Notes: generated from the letters alone by a model not told the origin. A DNA stretch of 64,000 bases from Saccharothrix sp. HUAS TT1 (GCF_040744945.1 NZ_CP160453.1:6882001-6946000); one strand, 5' to 3'; positions 53,184 through 61,840 are shown, numbered from the stretch's first letter. Translations and numbers: made by a program.

Positions 53184-53212
53184 TTAGGGGAACCCCTACC
53201 GGAGGTTAGGGG
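53184..53212. promoter_or_regulatory. Direct TTAGGGG repeats (22-base period) upstream of the epimerase gene
   Basis: TTAGGGG occurs at 53184-53190 and 53206-53212, exactly two helical turns apart, the spacing used by SARP activators. CCCCTA between them also makes TAGGGGAACCCCTA palindromic. The second copy overlaps the 3' end of the ketoreductase gene, so an internal promoter for epimerase and 2,3-dehydratase is likely. Confidence 0.6.
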
Positions 53213-54173
53213 TGTCCGCCCGAGATCCGTCCACTGAGGACTGGACCAGGTGGGCGACGGTCCTCGACACCGCGTCGGCCAGCGGAACGCGGGCCCGCCA
53301 CCCGGTGGCCAGGGTGAGGGCGGCCGGGTCGGCGACGAGGCTGCGGAAGTCCGACGCGGTGGCGTGCGGCGGTGGCGGCACCGACCGCACCGGCACGGCC
53401 GGGCGGCCGGTGTGCTCCGCGACGGTGGCGGCGACGAGCTCGAACAACGCGCGCACCGCGACCCCGGCGCCCGAGCCGACGAGCCACGCCCGCCCGGCCA
53501 GCCGGTCGGGGTGCGCCACGGCCGCCGCGAACGCCTCGGCGACGTCCTCGACGAACACCAGGTCGCGTTCCATGTCCCCCGCACCCCACACGGTCAGCGG
53601 CTCGCCGGCCAGCGCGCGCCGCGCCATCGCGGTCACCACGCCCCGGTCCGGGGAGCCGGTGGAGGGGCCGAACACGGTGGGCAGCCTCAAGGAGCAGCCG
53701 CCCGCGTCGAGCACCAGCCGTTCGGCGGCGCACTTCTGCCGGTCGTACTCCGACTCGGGGCGGTCGGTCTCGGCGCCGTCGATCCGCTCCGGCGCGCCCG
53801 GCCCCACCTGCGAGGTGGAGCCGGCGAACACGACGGTCCCCCGGGCCGCGGCCACCGCGTCGGCGACGACGCCGACGTTGACCCGGGCGGCGTCGGCCGC
53901 GCCGCCGTCGGCGACCCGCCAGGTGCCGCCGCCGGTGAACAGCACCAGCGGCAGCACCACGTCCGCGCCCGCGACCGCGGCGGCCACCGCGCCGGGCTCG
54001 GCCAGGTCGGCGGCGACGACCTCGGCCGGGAACGGCGGCACGCCGGGGTCGCGTGCCACCACCCGCACCCGCGCGCCCCGCGCCGCCAGCCGCGCGGACA
54101 CCGCGGAACCCACGAACCCCGAGCCGCCGAGCACCACGACGCGCGTGCCGGCCAGTTCCCGCGGCACGCTCAC
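53196..54173 (-). CDS. NDP-hexose 4-ketoreductase (EvaE-like, NAD-epimerase fold)
   Basis: 325-residue extended short-chain dehydrogenase. N-terminal GGSGFVGSAVSARLAARG binds NAD(P)H and YDRQK carries the catalytic Tyr/Lys. Blocks RLPTVFGPSTGSPDRGVVTAMARRALAGEPLTVWGAGDMERDLVFVEDVAEAF match sugar ketoreductases and epimerases. It is expected to reduce the 4-keto group as the last step to the TDP-amino sugar. GTG start overlaps the C-methyltransferase stop (GTGA). The stereochemical result cannot be read from sequence. Confidence 0.9.
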   Translation of the reverse strand: MSVPRELAGTRVVVLGGSGFVGSAVSARLAARGARVRVVARDPGVPPFPAEVVAADLAEPGAVAAAVAGADVVLPLVLFTGGGTWRVADGGAADAARVNVGVVADAVAAARGTVVFAGSTSQVGPGAPERIDGAETDRPESEYDRQKCAAERLVLDAGGCSLRLPTVFGPSTGSPDRGVVTAMARRALAGEPLTVWGAGDMERDLVFVEDVAEAFAAAVAHPDRLAGRAWLVGSGAGVAVRALFELVAATVAEHTGRPAVPVRSVPPPPHATASDFRSLVADPAALTLATGWRARVPLADAVSRTVAHLVQSSVDGSRADTPNLR

Positions 54174-55396
54174 ACCACGTGGACGTCGGGCACGTACAGG
54201 ATCCACTTGCCGCCCGCCTCGCGGAACGCCTCCTCCTTGGCCATGATCTCCGCGGCGTGGTTCCAGGCGAACAGCAGCGCGTAGCCGGGGTAGGGGTCGG
54301 CGAACGCGGCCGGCGGGCGCACCGGGATGCCCGAGCCCGGCGCCAGCCTGTGCTGCTTGACGGGCGTGGTGTCGCTGATGAACTCGACCAGGTCCGGTCC
54401 GATGCCGCAGAGGTTGGTGACGGTGGCGCTCTTGGCCGTCGCGCCGTAGCCGACGACCCGCTCCCCCTTGGCCTTCAGGTCCTCCAGCAGCGCCCGGAGG
54501 TCGGTGCGGATCACGCGGATCCGGTCGCCGAACCCGTCGAGGACGGCGCGGTCGTGCAGGCCGCGCGCCTCCTCCTCGGCGAGCAGGGCGGCGACGGCCG
54601 CGGAGCGGGTGCGCGCGCCGGGCAGCGCCAGGGTGTAGCGGACCTCGCCGCCGTGCACCGGCAGGCGTTCGACGTCGACCAGCTCCAGGCCGTGCCGGCG
54701 GGCCATGGCGTCCACGGAGGTGGCGCTGAACAGGAAGAAGTGCTCGTCGTAGATCTGGTCGAACGAGGTCTGCTCAATGATGTCGCCGAGGTAGGGGTCC
54801 TCGAACACGAACGCCCCGCCGGGCTTGAGCAGCGCCACGACGCCGCGCAGGATCGATTCCACGTAGGGGATGTGGCAGAACGTGTTCGCGGCGTACACGA
54901 GGTCGGCCGGGCCGTCCTGCTCGCGGATGGACAGCGCGGTGGACTCCTCGAAGAAGTCCTTGCGGACCCGCACGCCCGCCTCAGCGGCCAGGTCGGCGAC
55001 CGCGCCGGACGGTTCGACGCCCAGGTGCCGCACACCCGCCTCCGCGACGGTGCGCAACATGGTGCCGTCGTTGCAGCCCAGCTCGACCACGAGCGGGTCC
55101 TCGCCCGCCAGCTCGGTGCTCAGGAACCGCTCGGCCAGGGCGCGGAAGTGCTCGCGCATCACCGCGGACCCCTGGGACAGGTAGGGGTAGTCCTGGTGGA
55201 ACATCTTCTCCCGGGGCACCTCCTCCATCAGCTGCACCATCGCGCAGTCCGCGCACGCGCCCACGGCGAGGCGGTAGGTGAACTCGACGGAGGTGTCCTC
55301 GGGCAGCCGGAACGCGTCGGACAGCGGCTGCTCGCCGAGGTCGACGAACTCGGTGACCGTCCCGGCGCAGACGCGGCAGGTGGATCGGTTGGGCAT
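54170..55396 (-). CDS. NDP-hexose C-3 methyltransferase (EvaC/TylCIII-like)
   Basis: 408 residues. The N-terminal zinc-binding domain has CRVCAGTV...CADC. The SAM domain shows VVELGCNDGTMLRTVAEAGVRHLGVEPSG, and catalytic-type residues lie in EHFFLFSATSVDAMARRHGLELVDVERLPVHGGEVRY. The C-terminal Rossmann-like domain includes VVGYGATAKSATVTNLCGIG. All three parts are typical of deoxysugar C-methyltransferases. It adds the branching C3 methyl of vancosamine-type sugars. ATG at 55396. The LAL regulator gene ends 32 bases upstream of it. Confidence 0.94.
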   Translation of the reverse strand: MPNRSTCRVCAGTVTEFVDLGEQPLSDAFRLPEDTSVEFTYRLAVGACADCAMVQLMEEVPREKMFHQDYPYLSQGSAVMREHFRALAERFLSTELAGEDPLVVELGCNDGTMLRTVAEAGVRHLGVEPSGAVADLAAEAGVRVRKDFFEESTALSIREQDGPADLVYAANTFCHIPYVESILRGVVALLKPGGAFVFEDPYLGDIIEQTSFDQIYDEHFFLFSATSVDAMARRHGLELVDVERLPVHGGEVRYTLALPGARTRSAAVAALLAEEEARGLHDRAVLDGFGDRIRVIRTDLRALLEDLKAKGERVVGYGATAKSATVTNLCGIGPDLVEFISDTTPVKQHRLAPGSGIPVRPPAAFADPYPGYALLFAWNHAAEIMAKEEAFREAGGKWILYVPDVHVV

Positions 55397-55428
55397 GGCG
55401 GGCCCTTTCTGCTCGGGTGGCACGCGGG

Positions 55429-58152
55429 TCAGCCCCGGGCTTCGACGGCCCGCGGGCCGGCGCCCGCCCGCTGGGACAGGCGGTGCGGCAGGTCCGCCCG
55501 ACTGCGCATGCCCAGCTTGCGGTAGACCCTGGTGAGGTGCTGCTCGACGGTGCTGACGGTGATGTAGAGGATGCCGCTGATCTCGCGGTTCGTGTGGCCC
55601 TTCGCGGCGAGTTCGGCCACGCGCAGCTCGGAGTCGCTGAGGACCGGTCGCCCGTCGCCGGTGTCGCCGTCCTCCCAGTCGACCGGGATGGGCAGGGCGC
55701 CGGAGTAGGACGCCTTGGTCTCGGCCGCCGCGACCCGGGACAGCTCGCGCGCCTCGCCGTGCTCCCCCAGGGTGTCGAGGGCTTCGCTGAGGTCGGACAG
55801 GGCGCGGGCCAGCTCGACCCGGTCGCCCGCCCGCCGCAGGTGCCGCACGGCCTCGCGCAGCAGCCCGGGCCGCTCGGCGGGCTCGCCCGCCGCGGCGAGG
55901 ACCCGCAGCGCCGCGCCGCGGGTGCGGCGGTCGCCCGCCGGCAGCTGCATCTGCTCGTGGATCAGCTCGCGGGCCGCCTCCGGGCGGCCGAGGGTGAGGT
56001 TGGCCTGGGCGAGGCCGCAGCGCCACGGCGCGAGCACCGGCAGGTCGATGCCCCACTCGCGCATCCGGGTGCCGCAGTTCTGGAAGTCGCTGATGGCGGC
56101 GAGCACCCGCCCGGCGGCGAGGTTGCCGTTGCCGCGGGCGTGCAGGTAGCGCAGGCCGGCGGCGGTGGCGAACATGGCGTCGGGCACGCGCAGCCGCATC
56201 ACGTCGGCGACCACGCGGTGCCGACCGAGCGCGATGTTGGCCTCCAGCAGCACGGCCAGCGGGTAGCCGATGGACAGGCCCCAGCCCTGGTGCGGCAGCA
56301 GGGCGAGCGCGGTCTCGGCGCGCGCGGCGGCCACCACCACCTCCCCGCGGCGCAGGGCGATGTCGGCCCGGACGACCTCCAGGACCGACTGCCAGGTCAC
56401 CGCGCCGCCGCGGGTGGCCTCGGCGGCGAGCCGGTCGCACCACTGCTCGGCCCGGTCGGGGTGGCCGCTGTGCACCAGGATCAGCAGGGCGGTGAGCACG
56501 ACCTCCAGCGACATGTCGCCGAGCCGGCAGCTCCGCAGGATGTGCTCGGCGCTGGCGATGGCGTCGGGGTGGAACTCGTCGGTCCAGAAGGTGCCGACGG
56601 CCTGCGCCGCGGCCACCCACGGGTCCGCGTCGGCCACCACGTCGGTGGCCACGGCGGCGGCCGGGCCGAGGCCGTGGAACCACTGGCAGACGATCCGCAG
56701 CTCGGCCGCGCTCTGCGCGTCCAGCACGCCGGGGTTCTCCTCCAGCACGGCGAGCGCCCGCACGGCCGTGGCCTCGTCCCCGATCCACAGCGCGTGCTGC
56801 ACGACGATCATGGCGTCCCGGCCGCGCAGCCCGCCCGCCCACATCGCCTCGTGCAGGGGTGCCATGTGCACGACGGCGGCGGCCGGGTTGACCCGCCACA
56901 GCGCTCGGACCAGGACGCTGGTGAGGCCCAGCCGCTCGTCCCGCTCGACCACGGGCAGCGCCGGTTCCAGGTAGCGCACGGCCGCCGCCACGTCGTCGCC
57001 CATGAGCGCCTGCTCGGCGGCGATGCGCAGCACGGCGACCGGCCAGCCCGGTGCGACCCGGTCGGCGGCCACGAGGTGGTCGGCCACCACGGCCGCCGCC
57101 GCGCCGCGCTGGTAGAGCAGTTCGGCGGCGCGGGAGTGCAGCCGCACCCGTTCGGCGCCCGGCGTGCTGTCCAGGACCGCCGACGCCGCGCCGGGGTGGC
57201 GGAAGTCGCCGTCGAGCAGCAGGCCGGCGGCGGTGAGCACGTCGACCGCCTGCTCCACGGCCTCGGGCGTGGTGCCGGCCAGCCGGCCGAGCAGGACCGG
57301 CGTGCGTTCCTCGCCGAGCACGGCGATGGCGCGCGCGACCTCCAGCAGCCCGGCTTCCCAGCGGTGCAGGCACTCCAGCACCGCGCGCTTGAGCGCGGGG
57401 CCGACCTGGTCGGGGCCGGTCTCGTGGCCGGCCTCCAGGTCCTCGATCAGGGCGCGGACCAGCATCGGGTTGCCGCCGCTGAGGCCGTGCCAGGCGGGCG
57501 CGAGCGCGTCGGGGTCGGGCACCCGGCCGCGCAGCAGGTCGGCGATCCCGCCCGTCGACAGCGGTGCGAGCCGGATGTGGTGGTGCGGCCCGCGGGTCAG
57601 CTCGGCGTGGAACAGCGGCAGCGTCGGCTGCGGCTGCTGCCACTCGGCGAGCACGACGACCACCCGGCCGGTCCTCATCCGCCGCCGCAGGTAGAGGATG
57701 AATTGCAGCGAGGAGTTGTCGGCGAATTGCACGTCGTCCACGCACAACACGACCGGGCGTTCCCGCGACAGTTCGAGAAGGATTTGACACAATTCATGCA
57801 CGGGGCGCACATGAGAATTGTGGGTGCGCTGCACGTCCGCGCCGGAGTCGTCCACGGTCGCGGCGATCGGCGTGATGAGGTGGGAAACGCGGTCCGCTAT
57901 TTCCGGCGGCAGTCCGGCGCCGTCGAACAGCTGGTCGATGACCCCGGCCTGCAGGGGACGTTCGGCAGGCGCGCCGGTCGCGGTCAGCAACAGCGCCCCG
58001 GAGGCGGCGGCGTGCCGCTGGAACCGCTGCAGCAATTCGGTCTTCCCGCTGGCCAAACCGCCGCTGACCAGGGCGAGCCCGCCTGTCCCTGCCGAGCACT
58101 CGGCGAGCAGGCCGGCCAGTTCGGCGAGCGCATCACCATGGTCCGTCGGCAC
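55429..58152 (-). CDS. LAL-type (large ATP-binding LuxR family) transcriptional regulator
   Basis: 907 residues. N-terminal ATPase with Walker A GGLASGKTELLQRF and Walker B VVLCVDDVQFADN. A long helical, TPR-like middle and a C-terminal LuxR HTH (SELRVAELAAKGHTNREISGILYITVSTVEQHLTRVYRKLGMRSRADL) follow. LAL proteins are pathway-specific activators of macrolide and other clusters. GTG at 58152 (or TTG at 58155) is preferred because GGAGGG lies 10-13 bases upstream and the ATPase motif follows promptly; longer N-termini are possible. It ends just before the C-methyltransferase gene and is likely a second cluster regulator beside the SARP. Confidence 0.88.
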   Translation of the reverse strand: MPTDHGDALAELAGLLAECSAGTGGLALVSGGLASGKTELLQRFQRHAAASGALLLTATGAPAERPLQAGVIDQLFDGAGLPPEIADRVSHLITPIAATVDDSGADVQRTHNSHVRPVHELCQILLELSRERPVVLCVDDVQFADNSSLQFILYLRRRMRTGRVVVVLAEWQQPQPTLPLFHAELTRGPHHHIRLAPLSTGGIADLLRGRVPDPDALAPAWHGLSGGNPMLVRALIEDLEAGHETGPDQVGPALKRAVLECLHRWEAGLLEVARAIAVLGEERTPVLLGRLAGTTPEAVEQAVDVLTAAGLLLDGDFRHPGAASAVLDSTPGAERVRLHSRAAELLYQRGAAAAVVADHLVAADRVAPGWPVAVLRIAAEQALMGDDVAAAVRYLEPALPVVERDERLGLTSVLVRALWRVNPAAAVVHMAPLHEAMWAGGLRGRDAMIVVQHALWIGDEATAVRALAVLEENPGVLDAQSAAELRIVCQWFHGLGPAAAVATDVVADADPWVAAAQAVGTFWTDEFHPDAIASAEHILRSCRLGDMSLEVVLTALLILVHSGHPDRAEQWCDRLAAEATRGGAVTWQSVLEVVRADIALRRGEVVVAAARAETALALLPHQGWGLSIGYPLAVLLEANIALGRHRVVADVMRLRVPDAMFATAAGLRYLHARGNGNLAAGRVLAAISDFQNCGTRMREWGIDLPVLAPWRCGLAQANLTLGRPEAARELIHEQMQLPAGDRRTRGAALRVLAAAGEPAERPGLLREAVRHLRRAGDRVELARALSDLSEALDTLGEHGEARELSRVAAAETKASYSGALPIPVDWEDGDTGDGRPVLSDSELRVAELAAKGHTNREISGILYITVSTVEQHLTRVYRKLGMRSRADLPHRLSQRAGAGPRAVEARG

Positions 58153-58204
58153 CAAGCGTCCAGTTCCCTCCAGCGCAGCGATCGGCCGTCTTTTCGCTAC
58201 AGCA

Positions 58205-58218
58205 CGTCCCGTGGGACG
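58205..58218. promoter_or_regulatory. Palindrome in the LAL regulator promoter
   Basis: CGTCCC-GT-GGGACG is a perfect six-base-arm inverted repeat about 55 bases before the proposed start codon. Possible operator or hairpin. Confidence 0.35.
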
Positions 58219-58848
58219 CTTTATAGCACGGCTTCTCGACTTGTCCAGCGCCTTCAACGCCACTTCTTGAGAACGGTGGACGAACAGGTTCCCGGTGTGT
58301 CGCGAACCCTTCGTAATCACGCAATCCCGGATCCGATCCACCGCGTCTCGACAGCGGCGAACGGGTCAACCGGTACGGCCGAATCGCGGCCTGCCGGGCC
58401 GGGGCGCGCGGCGCGGAACGCGTCCCATAGCACGGTTCGGGCAGCGCATCACCGCATTTGTCGTATCCGTGTCGCAACCGTAGCCGCGCCCCCCGGGGCG
58501 GCTACGGGACACCGAGACGCCGCACGTCGGACCCCGCCCGGCGACGCCCGGGGTCCAGGGCCGCAGCCAAGATCCACAACCGGTCTCCCCCACGACCGAC
58601 GGCGGTTCTCCGAGCCGGTGAGGCAAATGACACGGGCGACCGGTGCGCCACTTGATCGGGGAATCGCCTCCGCACGCTCAAAACGGACATAACTCCGGGG
58701 TGCGCGACTCCGACGTGGACGCTCGAACCGACCATTTCCCGCACACCCGCCGAGCCTTCTCCGCAAGCAACTCTTTCCGGGCCACCAAGCCACCGGGCCA
58801 CCGGGCTTGACGGGGCGTTCCACCGCCACTGCCCGGACAACGCCGAAA

Positions 58849-58885
58849 CCGCGGCTACCGGGCGGGTGTCGCCCGGTAGCCGCGG
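58849..58885 (-). terminator. Terminator hairpin after the pectate lyase gene
   Basis: CCGCGGCTACCGGGC and GCCCGGTAGCCGCGG are perfect 15-base arms around a seven-base loop, 37 bases beyond the stop of the leftward pectate lyase gene. Confidence 0.85.
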
Positions 58886-58921
58886 CCCGGTCCGACCGCA
58901 CCCGGGTAGAGGCCCCCGCGA

Positions 58922-60478
58922 CTAGCAGGCGCCGTCGGACACCTTCAGGCCCGTGTTGGCGCCCGCGGTGCGGCCGACGACGCTCGGCACGCAGTTGGCC
59001 TGGTCGAGCCGGAAGCTGTAGGGGACGTTCACGGTGGTGGTGGACTTGACGTCGGGACCGGCGGGGTTGGTGTCGCTGCCGGGGCTGGACCACGTCACGT
59101 TGTCGAAGATGTTCCCGCTGACGTGCCAGTAGCCGGCCTCGCTGGTGTAGAAGGTGCCGAGGACGTCCTTGGAGTTCTTGAAGTAGTTGTTGTCCACCTT
59201 GGCCCTGGCTCCGGCCCGGGAGTTGATGCCGGACTCGTTGAGGCTCACGTAGTGGTTGTTGTACATGTGGCCGATGCCGCCACGCAGCAGGGGCGTCCGG
59301 GAGTCGATGTTCTCGTACAGGTTGTGGTGGTAGGTGACGAAGCCGTTCGAGCGGTCGCTCTCGCTCGACCCGACCAGCCCGCCCCGGCCTGAGTTGCGCA
59401 GGGTGCTGTAGGACAGCGTCACGTACTGGGTGTCGTCCTTCATGTCGAACAGGCCGTCGTAGCCCTCCGACTCGCCGCCCGACGCGAGCAGCGTGGTGTG
59501 GTCGACCCAGACGTTGCGGACGTTGCTCTCCATGCCGATGGCGTCGCCGCCGTTGGACGTGGGCGAGCCGGACTTCTTGACGTTCCGGACGGTCACGTTC
59601 CGGATGATGATGTTGCGCGACTCGCGGATGTGGATGCCGAGCTGGTCGAAGACGGCGCCGCTGCCGACGCCGATGATCGTGACGTTGCTGATCTGCTTGA
59701 GCTCGATCACGCCGGAGGCGGTCGAGCAGCTGTCACCGGAGACCTTGGCCGTGTTGCCGTGGTTGATGGTGCCCTCGACCTCGATGACGATCGGCGTGCT
59801 GCTGCTGGCCCGGCCGCACAGGGCCTGGTGGATCTGCGTTCCCGTGGTGGCGCGGACCGTGGCCCCGCCCTGACCACCCGTGGTCCCGCCGTTCTGGGAC
59901 GCGTAGCCGGTCGCGACACCGGCAGGCGGATTCGACGTGGTGGTCGTGGTGGTGGTGCTGGTGGTGGTCGATGTCGACGTGGTGGTGGAGGTCGAGGTCG
60001 ACGTGGAAGTCGACGTGGAGGTCGTGGTCGAGGTGCCGGTGGGCTGCCCGGTGCAGGCCACGCCGTTGAGCGTGAAGGAGGTGGGCACGGGGTTGGAGCC
60101 CGTCCAGGAGCCGTTGAAGCCCGCCGCGACCGACGCGCCGGTGGCCAGCGAGCCGTTCCAGGACGCGTTGCGCACCGTCACCTCGCCGCCGGACTGGGAG
60201 AACTCCCCGCCCCACAGCTGCGTCACCTTCTGACCGGCCGCGAACGACCACTTCAACGTCCAGCCCGACACCGCGTCGCCCAGGTTGGTCACCGTGACGT
60301 TGGCGCCGAAACCACCGTCCCACTGGTTGGTGACGCCGTAGTCCACCCGACACCCGACCGCCGCATTGGCACTGGACCCCGCCGCGATCACCAAGCCCCC
60401 GGCCAATGCCGCCACGGACACGGCCGCGGCAACACTCGCGGTCCGATTTCTCGCGCGCTCACCAATGCGCATGCTCAT
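58922..60478 (-). CDS. Secreted pectate lyase (PL1) with N-terminal CBM2
   Basis: 518 residues. Signal peptide (about 1-40, SVAALAGGLVIAAGSSANA) and a family 2 carbohydrate-binding module (about 41-144: CRVDYGVTNQWDGGFGANVTVTNLGDAVSGWTLKWSF, with exposed Trp residues and bracketing Cys). A Ser/Thr linker (about 145-185) of alternating T and S follows, then a PL1 beta-helix (VWVDHTTL, GLFDMKDDTQYVTLSYSTL, SNGFVTYHHNLYENIDSRTPLLRGG with catalytic Arg). It cleaves polygalacturonan by beta-elimination while bound to cellulose or other polysaccharide. ATG has GGAGG six bases upstream. A CebR-like box lies about 92 bases before it. Confidence 0.95.
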   Translation of the reverse strand: MSMRIGERARNRTASVAAAVSVAALAGGLVIAAGSSANAAVGCRVDYGVTNQWDGGFGANVTVTNLGDAVSGWTLKWSFAAGQKVTQLWGGEFSQSGGEVTVRNASWNGSLATGASVAAGFNGSWTGSNPVPTSFTLNGVACTGQPTGTSTTTSTSTSTSTSTSTTTSTSTTTSTTTTTTTSNPPAGVATGYASQNGGTTGGQGGATVRATTGTQIHQALCGRASSSTPIVIEVEGTINHGNTAKVSGDSCSTASGVIELKQISNVTIIGVGSGAVFDQLGIHIRESRNIIIRNVTVRNVKKSGSPTSNGGDAIGMESNVRNVWVDHTTLLASGGESEGYDGLFDMKDDTQYVTLSYSTLRNSGRGGLVGSSESDRSNGFVTYHHNLYENIDSRTPLLRGGIGHMYNNHYVSLNESGINSRAGARAKVDNNYFKNSKDVLGTFYTSEAGYWHVSGNIFDNVTWSSPGSDTNPAGPDVKSTTTVNVPYSFRLDQANCVPSVVGRTAGANTGLKVSDGAC

Positions 60479-60569
60479 GCGTCGCCTCCTTGCGCCGGCA
60501 CTCGTGGACAGCGATCCCCAAGGACACCGAACAACGACCGAACGGCGGGATCGGCGTGATCATCACGTC

Positions 60570-60583
60570 TGGGAACGCTCCCA
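60570..60583. promoter_or_regulatory. CebR-like operator upstream of pectate lyase gene
   Basis: TGGGAACGCTCCCA matches the CebR box TGGGAGCGCTCCCA at 13 of 14 positions. It suggests that the pectate lyase and the sugar dehydrogenase at 27518-28753 answer to the same LacI-family carbohydrate repressor, encoded elsewhere. Confidence 0.72.
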
Positions 60584-60697
60584 GGAGCATTGCGCAACTT
60601 TGCGCACCGAGCAACAAAATTCACATTGATGAACATCCCCAACCGCCTGGCACGCGGCCACCGCCCTGTCCACGACCGACGTCTTCGCGACGGAGTC

Positions 60698-60713
60698 GTT
60701 CATGTTCATGAAC
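60698..60713. promoter_or_regulatory. Inverted repeat in the pectate lyase upstream region
   Basis: GTTCATG-TT-CATGAAC is a perfect seven-base-arm palindrome, 220 bases upstream of the lyase ATG. A second regulator such as a GntR- or TetR-type protein could bind here. Function unproven. Confidence 0.4.
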
Positions 60714-61033
60714 CACCGCCCCCCACGGGTACGCTGCGCGAACGGAAGCCTCCGAACACCGGCGGTCGCTGTTCAACGTTGCACCCATCGAACACCACAT
60801 CACCATCAGGTAGTGACATTTTCGCATCATAGTGAACGCAACAATGAAAATCCACCTCACAGTAATCGGCGATTTACGTACTTTTTACGAAGCATAATCC
60901 CCGCAAGCCGGAAGCATGCAAATACGGGCAACACCGGCGGCCAGCCAACTGGAATCAGAAGACGCCTACGAGATATGGCCATCCTCCGGTCGACTACTGG
61001 CCATGGCGCGGGGACGTAGTGGCCACTCGAGAC

Positions 61034-61840
61034 TCAAGGCATCAACAGATACTCGACGGCGGAGCGAACGTGCCACCCGGCTGCGTCAAGCGCTTCACGG
61101 GCTCGATCCTCATCCACACCCGCGAGGTCGGTGACGATCGTCATGGCCCTGCGGCGGAGCTTGTCGTTGGTGGCACGGAGTTCGATCATGTAATTCTCGC
61201 GAACCGCGCCGAGCAGGACGTGGGCCGCCGTGGTGATGCGGTTCAGTGCGAGCTTCTGCGCCGTGCCCGCCTTGAGACGTGTGGAGCCGGTCAGCAGTTC
61301 AGGACCGGTATCCAGGAGTACGGGTAGATCGACTTCTGCGAGCAGGGGCGCGTCTGAATTGTTGGCGATGCCGCAGGTACGGATACCGCGGGCAGCCCGT
61401 ACGGTCGCCAGGACGAACGGGGTCGAGCCGCTGGCCGCCACCGCGATCACCAGGTCGCCCGGACCGAGGTCAGCCACGGCAGCCGGACCTGCTTGCCTGT
61501 CGTCCTCACGGGCGGTGACCACTGCGGGGTCTTGGAGCAACGAACTGGCGATGTGGGCGCGGAAGCGCCCCGGCGGGGCTCCGAAGGTGGGGCCTAGCTC
61601 GGCGACCTCTTGAAGTACCAGGTGGCCGCTGGTACCGCCGCCGACAAAGGCGACGGTGCCGCCCGTCGCGCAGGTCCGCGCCATCTCCTCTGCCACTGCG
61701 GCGAGGGCGGGTCGAGCTCGTGCGACCGCCTGGGTCACCACCGGTTCCTCGTCGTCCATCAGCGCCAGCACCGCGTTCGCGTCGAGGGCTCCCAGTCCGA
61801 CGGAGCGGGGGTGGCGGTGTTCGGTGTTGGGCGGGGTCAC
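61034..61840 (-). CDS. murQ: N-acetylmuramic acid 6-phosphate etherase-like protein (MurQ family)
   Basis: 268 residues with SIS fold. Typical blocks are TEHRHPRSVGLGALD at the N-terminus, VAFVGGGTSGHLVLQEVAELGPTFGAPP, VIAVAASGSTPFVLATVRAARG and the signature GPELLTGSTRLKAGTAQKLALNRITT, ending in a UBA-like helix pair. MurQ cleaves the lactyl ether of MurNAc-6-phosphate in cell-wall recycling. It is shorter than the usual 300 residues and GAGTSGRLG reads GGGTSGHLV, so specificity could differ. GTG start with AGCAGGTGG upstream. Substrate uptake and kinase genes are not in view. Confidence 0.85.
   Translation of the reverse strand: MTPPNTEHRHPRSVGLGALDANAVLALMDDEEPVVTQAVARARPALAAVAEEMARTCATGGTVAFVGGGTSGHLVLQEVAELGPTFGAPPGRFRAHIASSLLQDPAVVTAREDDRQAGPAAVADLGPGDLVIAVAASGSTPFVLATVRAARGIRTCGIANNSDAPLLAEVDLPVLLDTGPELLTGSTRLKAGTAQKLALNRITTAAHVLLGAVRENYMIELRATNDKLRRRAMTIVTDLAGVDEDRAREALDAAGWHVRSAVEYLLMP

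Larger units (their letters stand above)
58156..58921. other. Intergenic region at the right border of the biosynthetic cluster
   Basis: No credible gene. It contains the LAL promoter with palindrome 58205-58218 and, near the right end, the terminator of the pectate lyase gene (58849-58885). TAGCACGG recurs at 58224-58231 and 58428-58435. The stretch separates cluster genes from unrelated secreted-enzyme genes. Confidence 0.5.
60479..61033. other. AT-rich intergenic region upstream of the pectate lyase gene
   Basis: Holds the CebR-like box (60570-60583) and the palindrome 60698-60713. A stretch around 60790-60910 is markedly AT-rich compared with the rest of the window. The murQ-like gene ends at its right border. 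Short open frames lack credible starts. No gene is called. Confidence 0.5.

Noticed and set aside
59930..60035. Repeated GGTCG-type units suggesting a CRISPR or microsatellite
   Set aside because: The repeats encode the Ser/Thr linker of the pectate lyase. There are no unique spacers.
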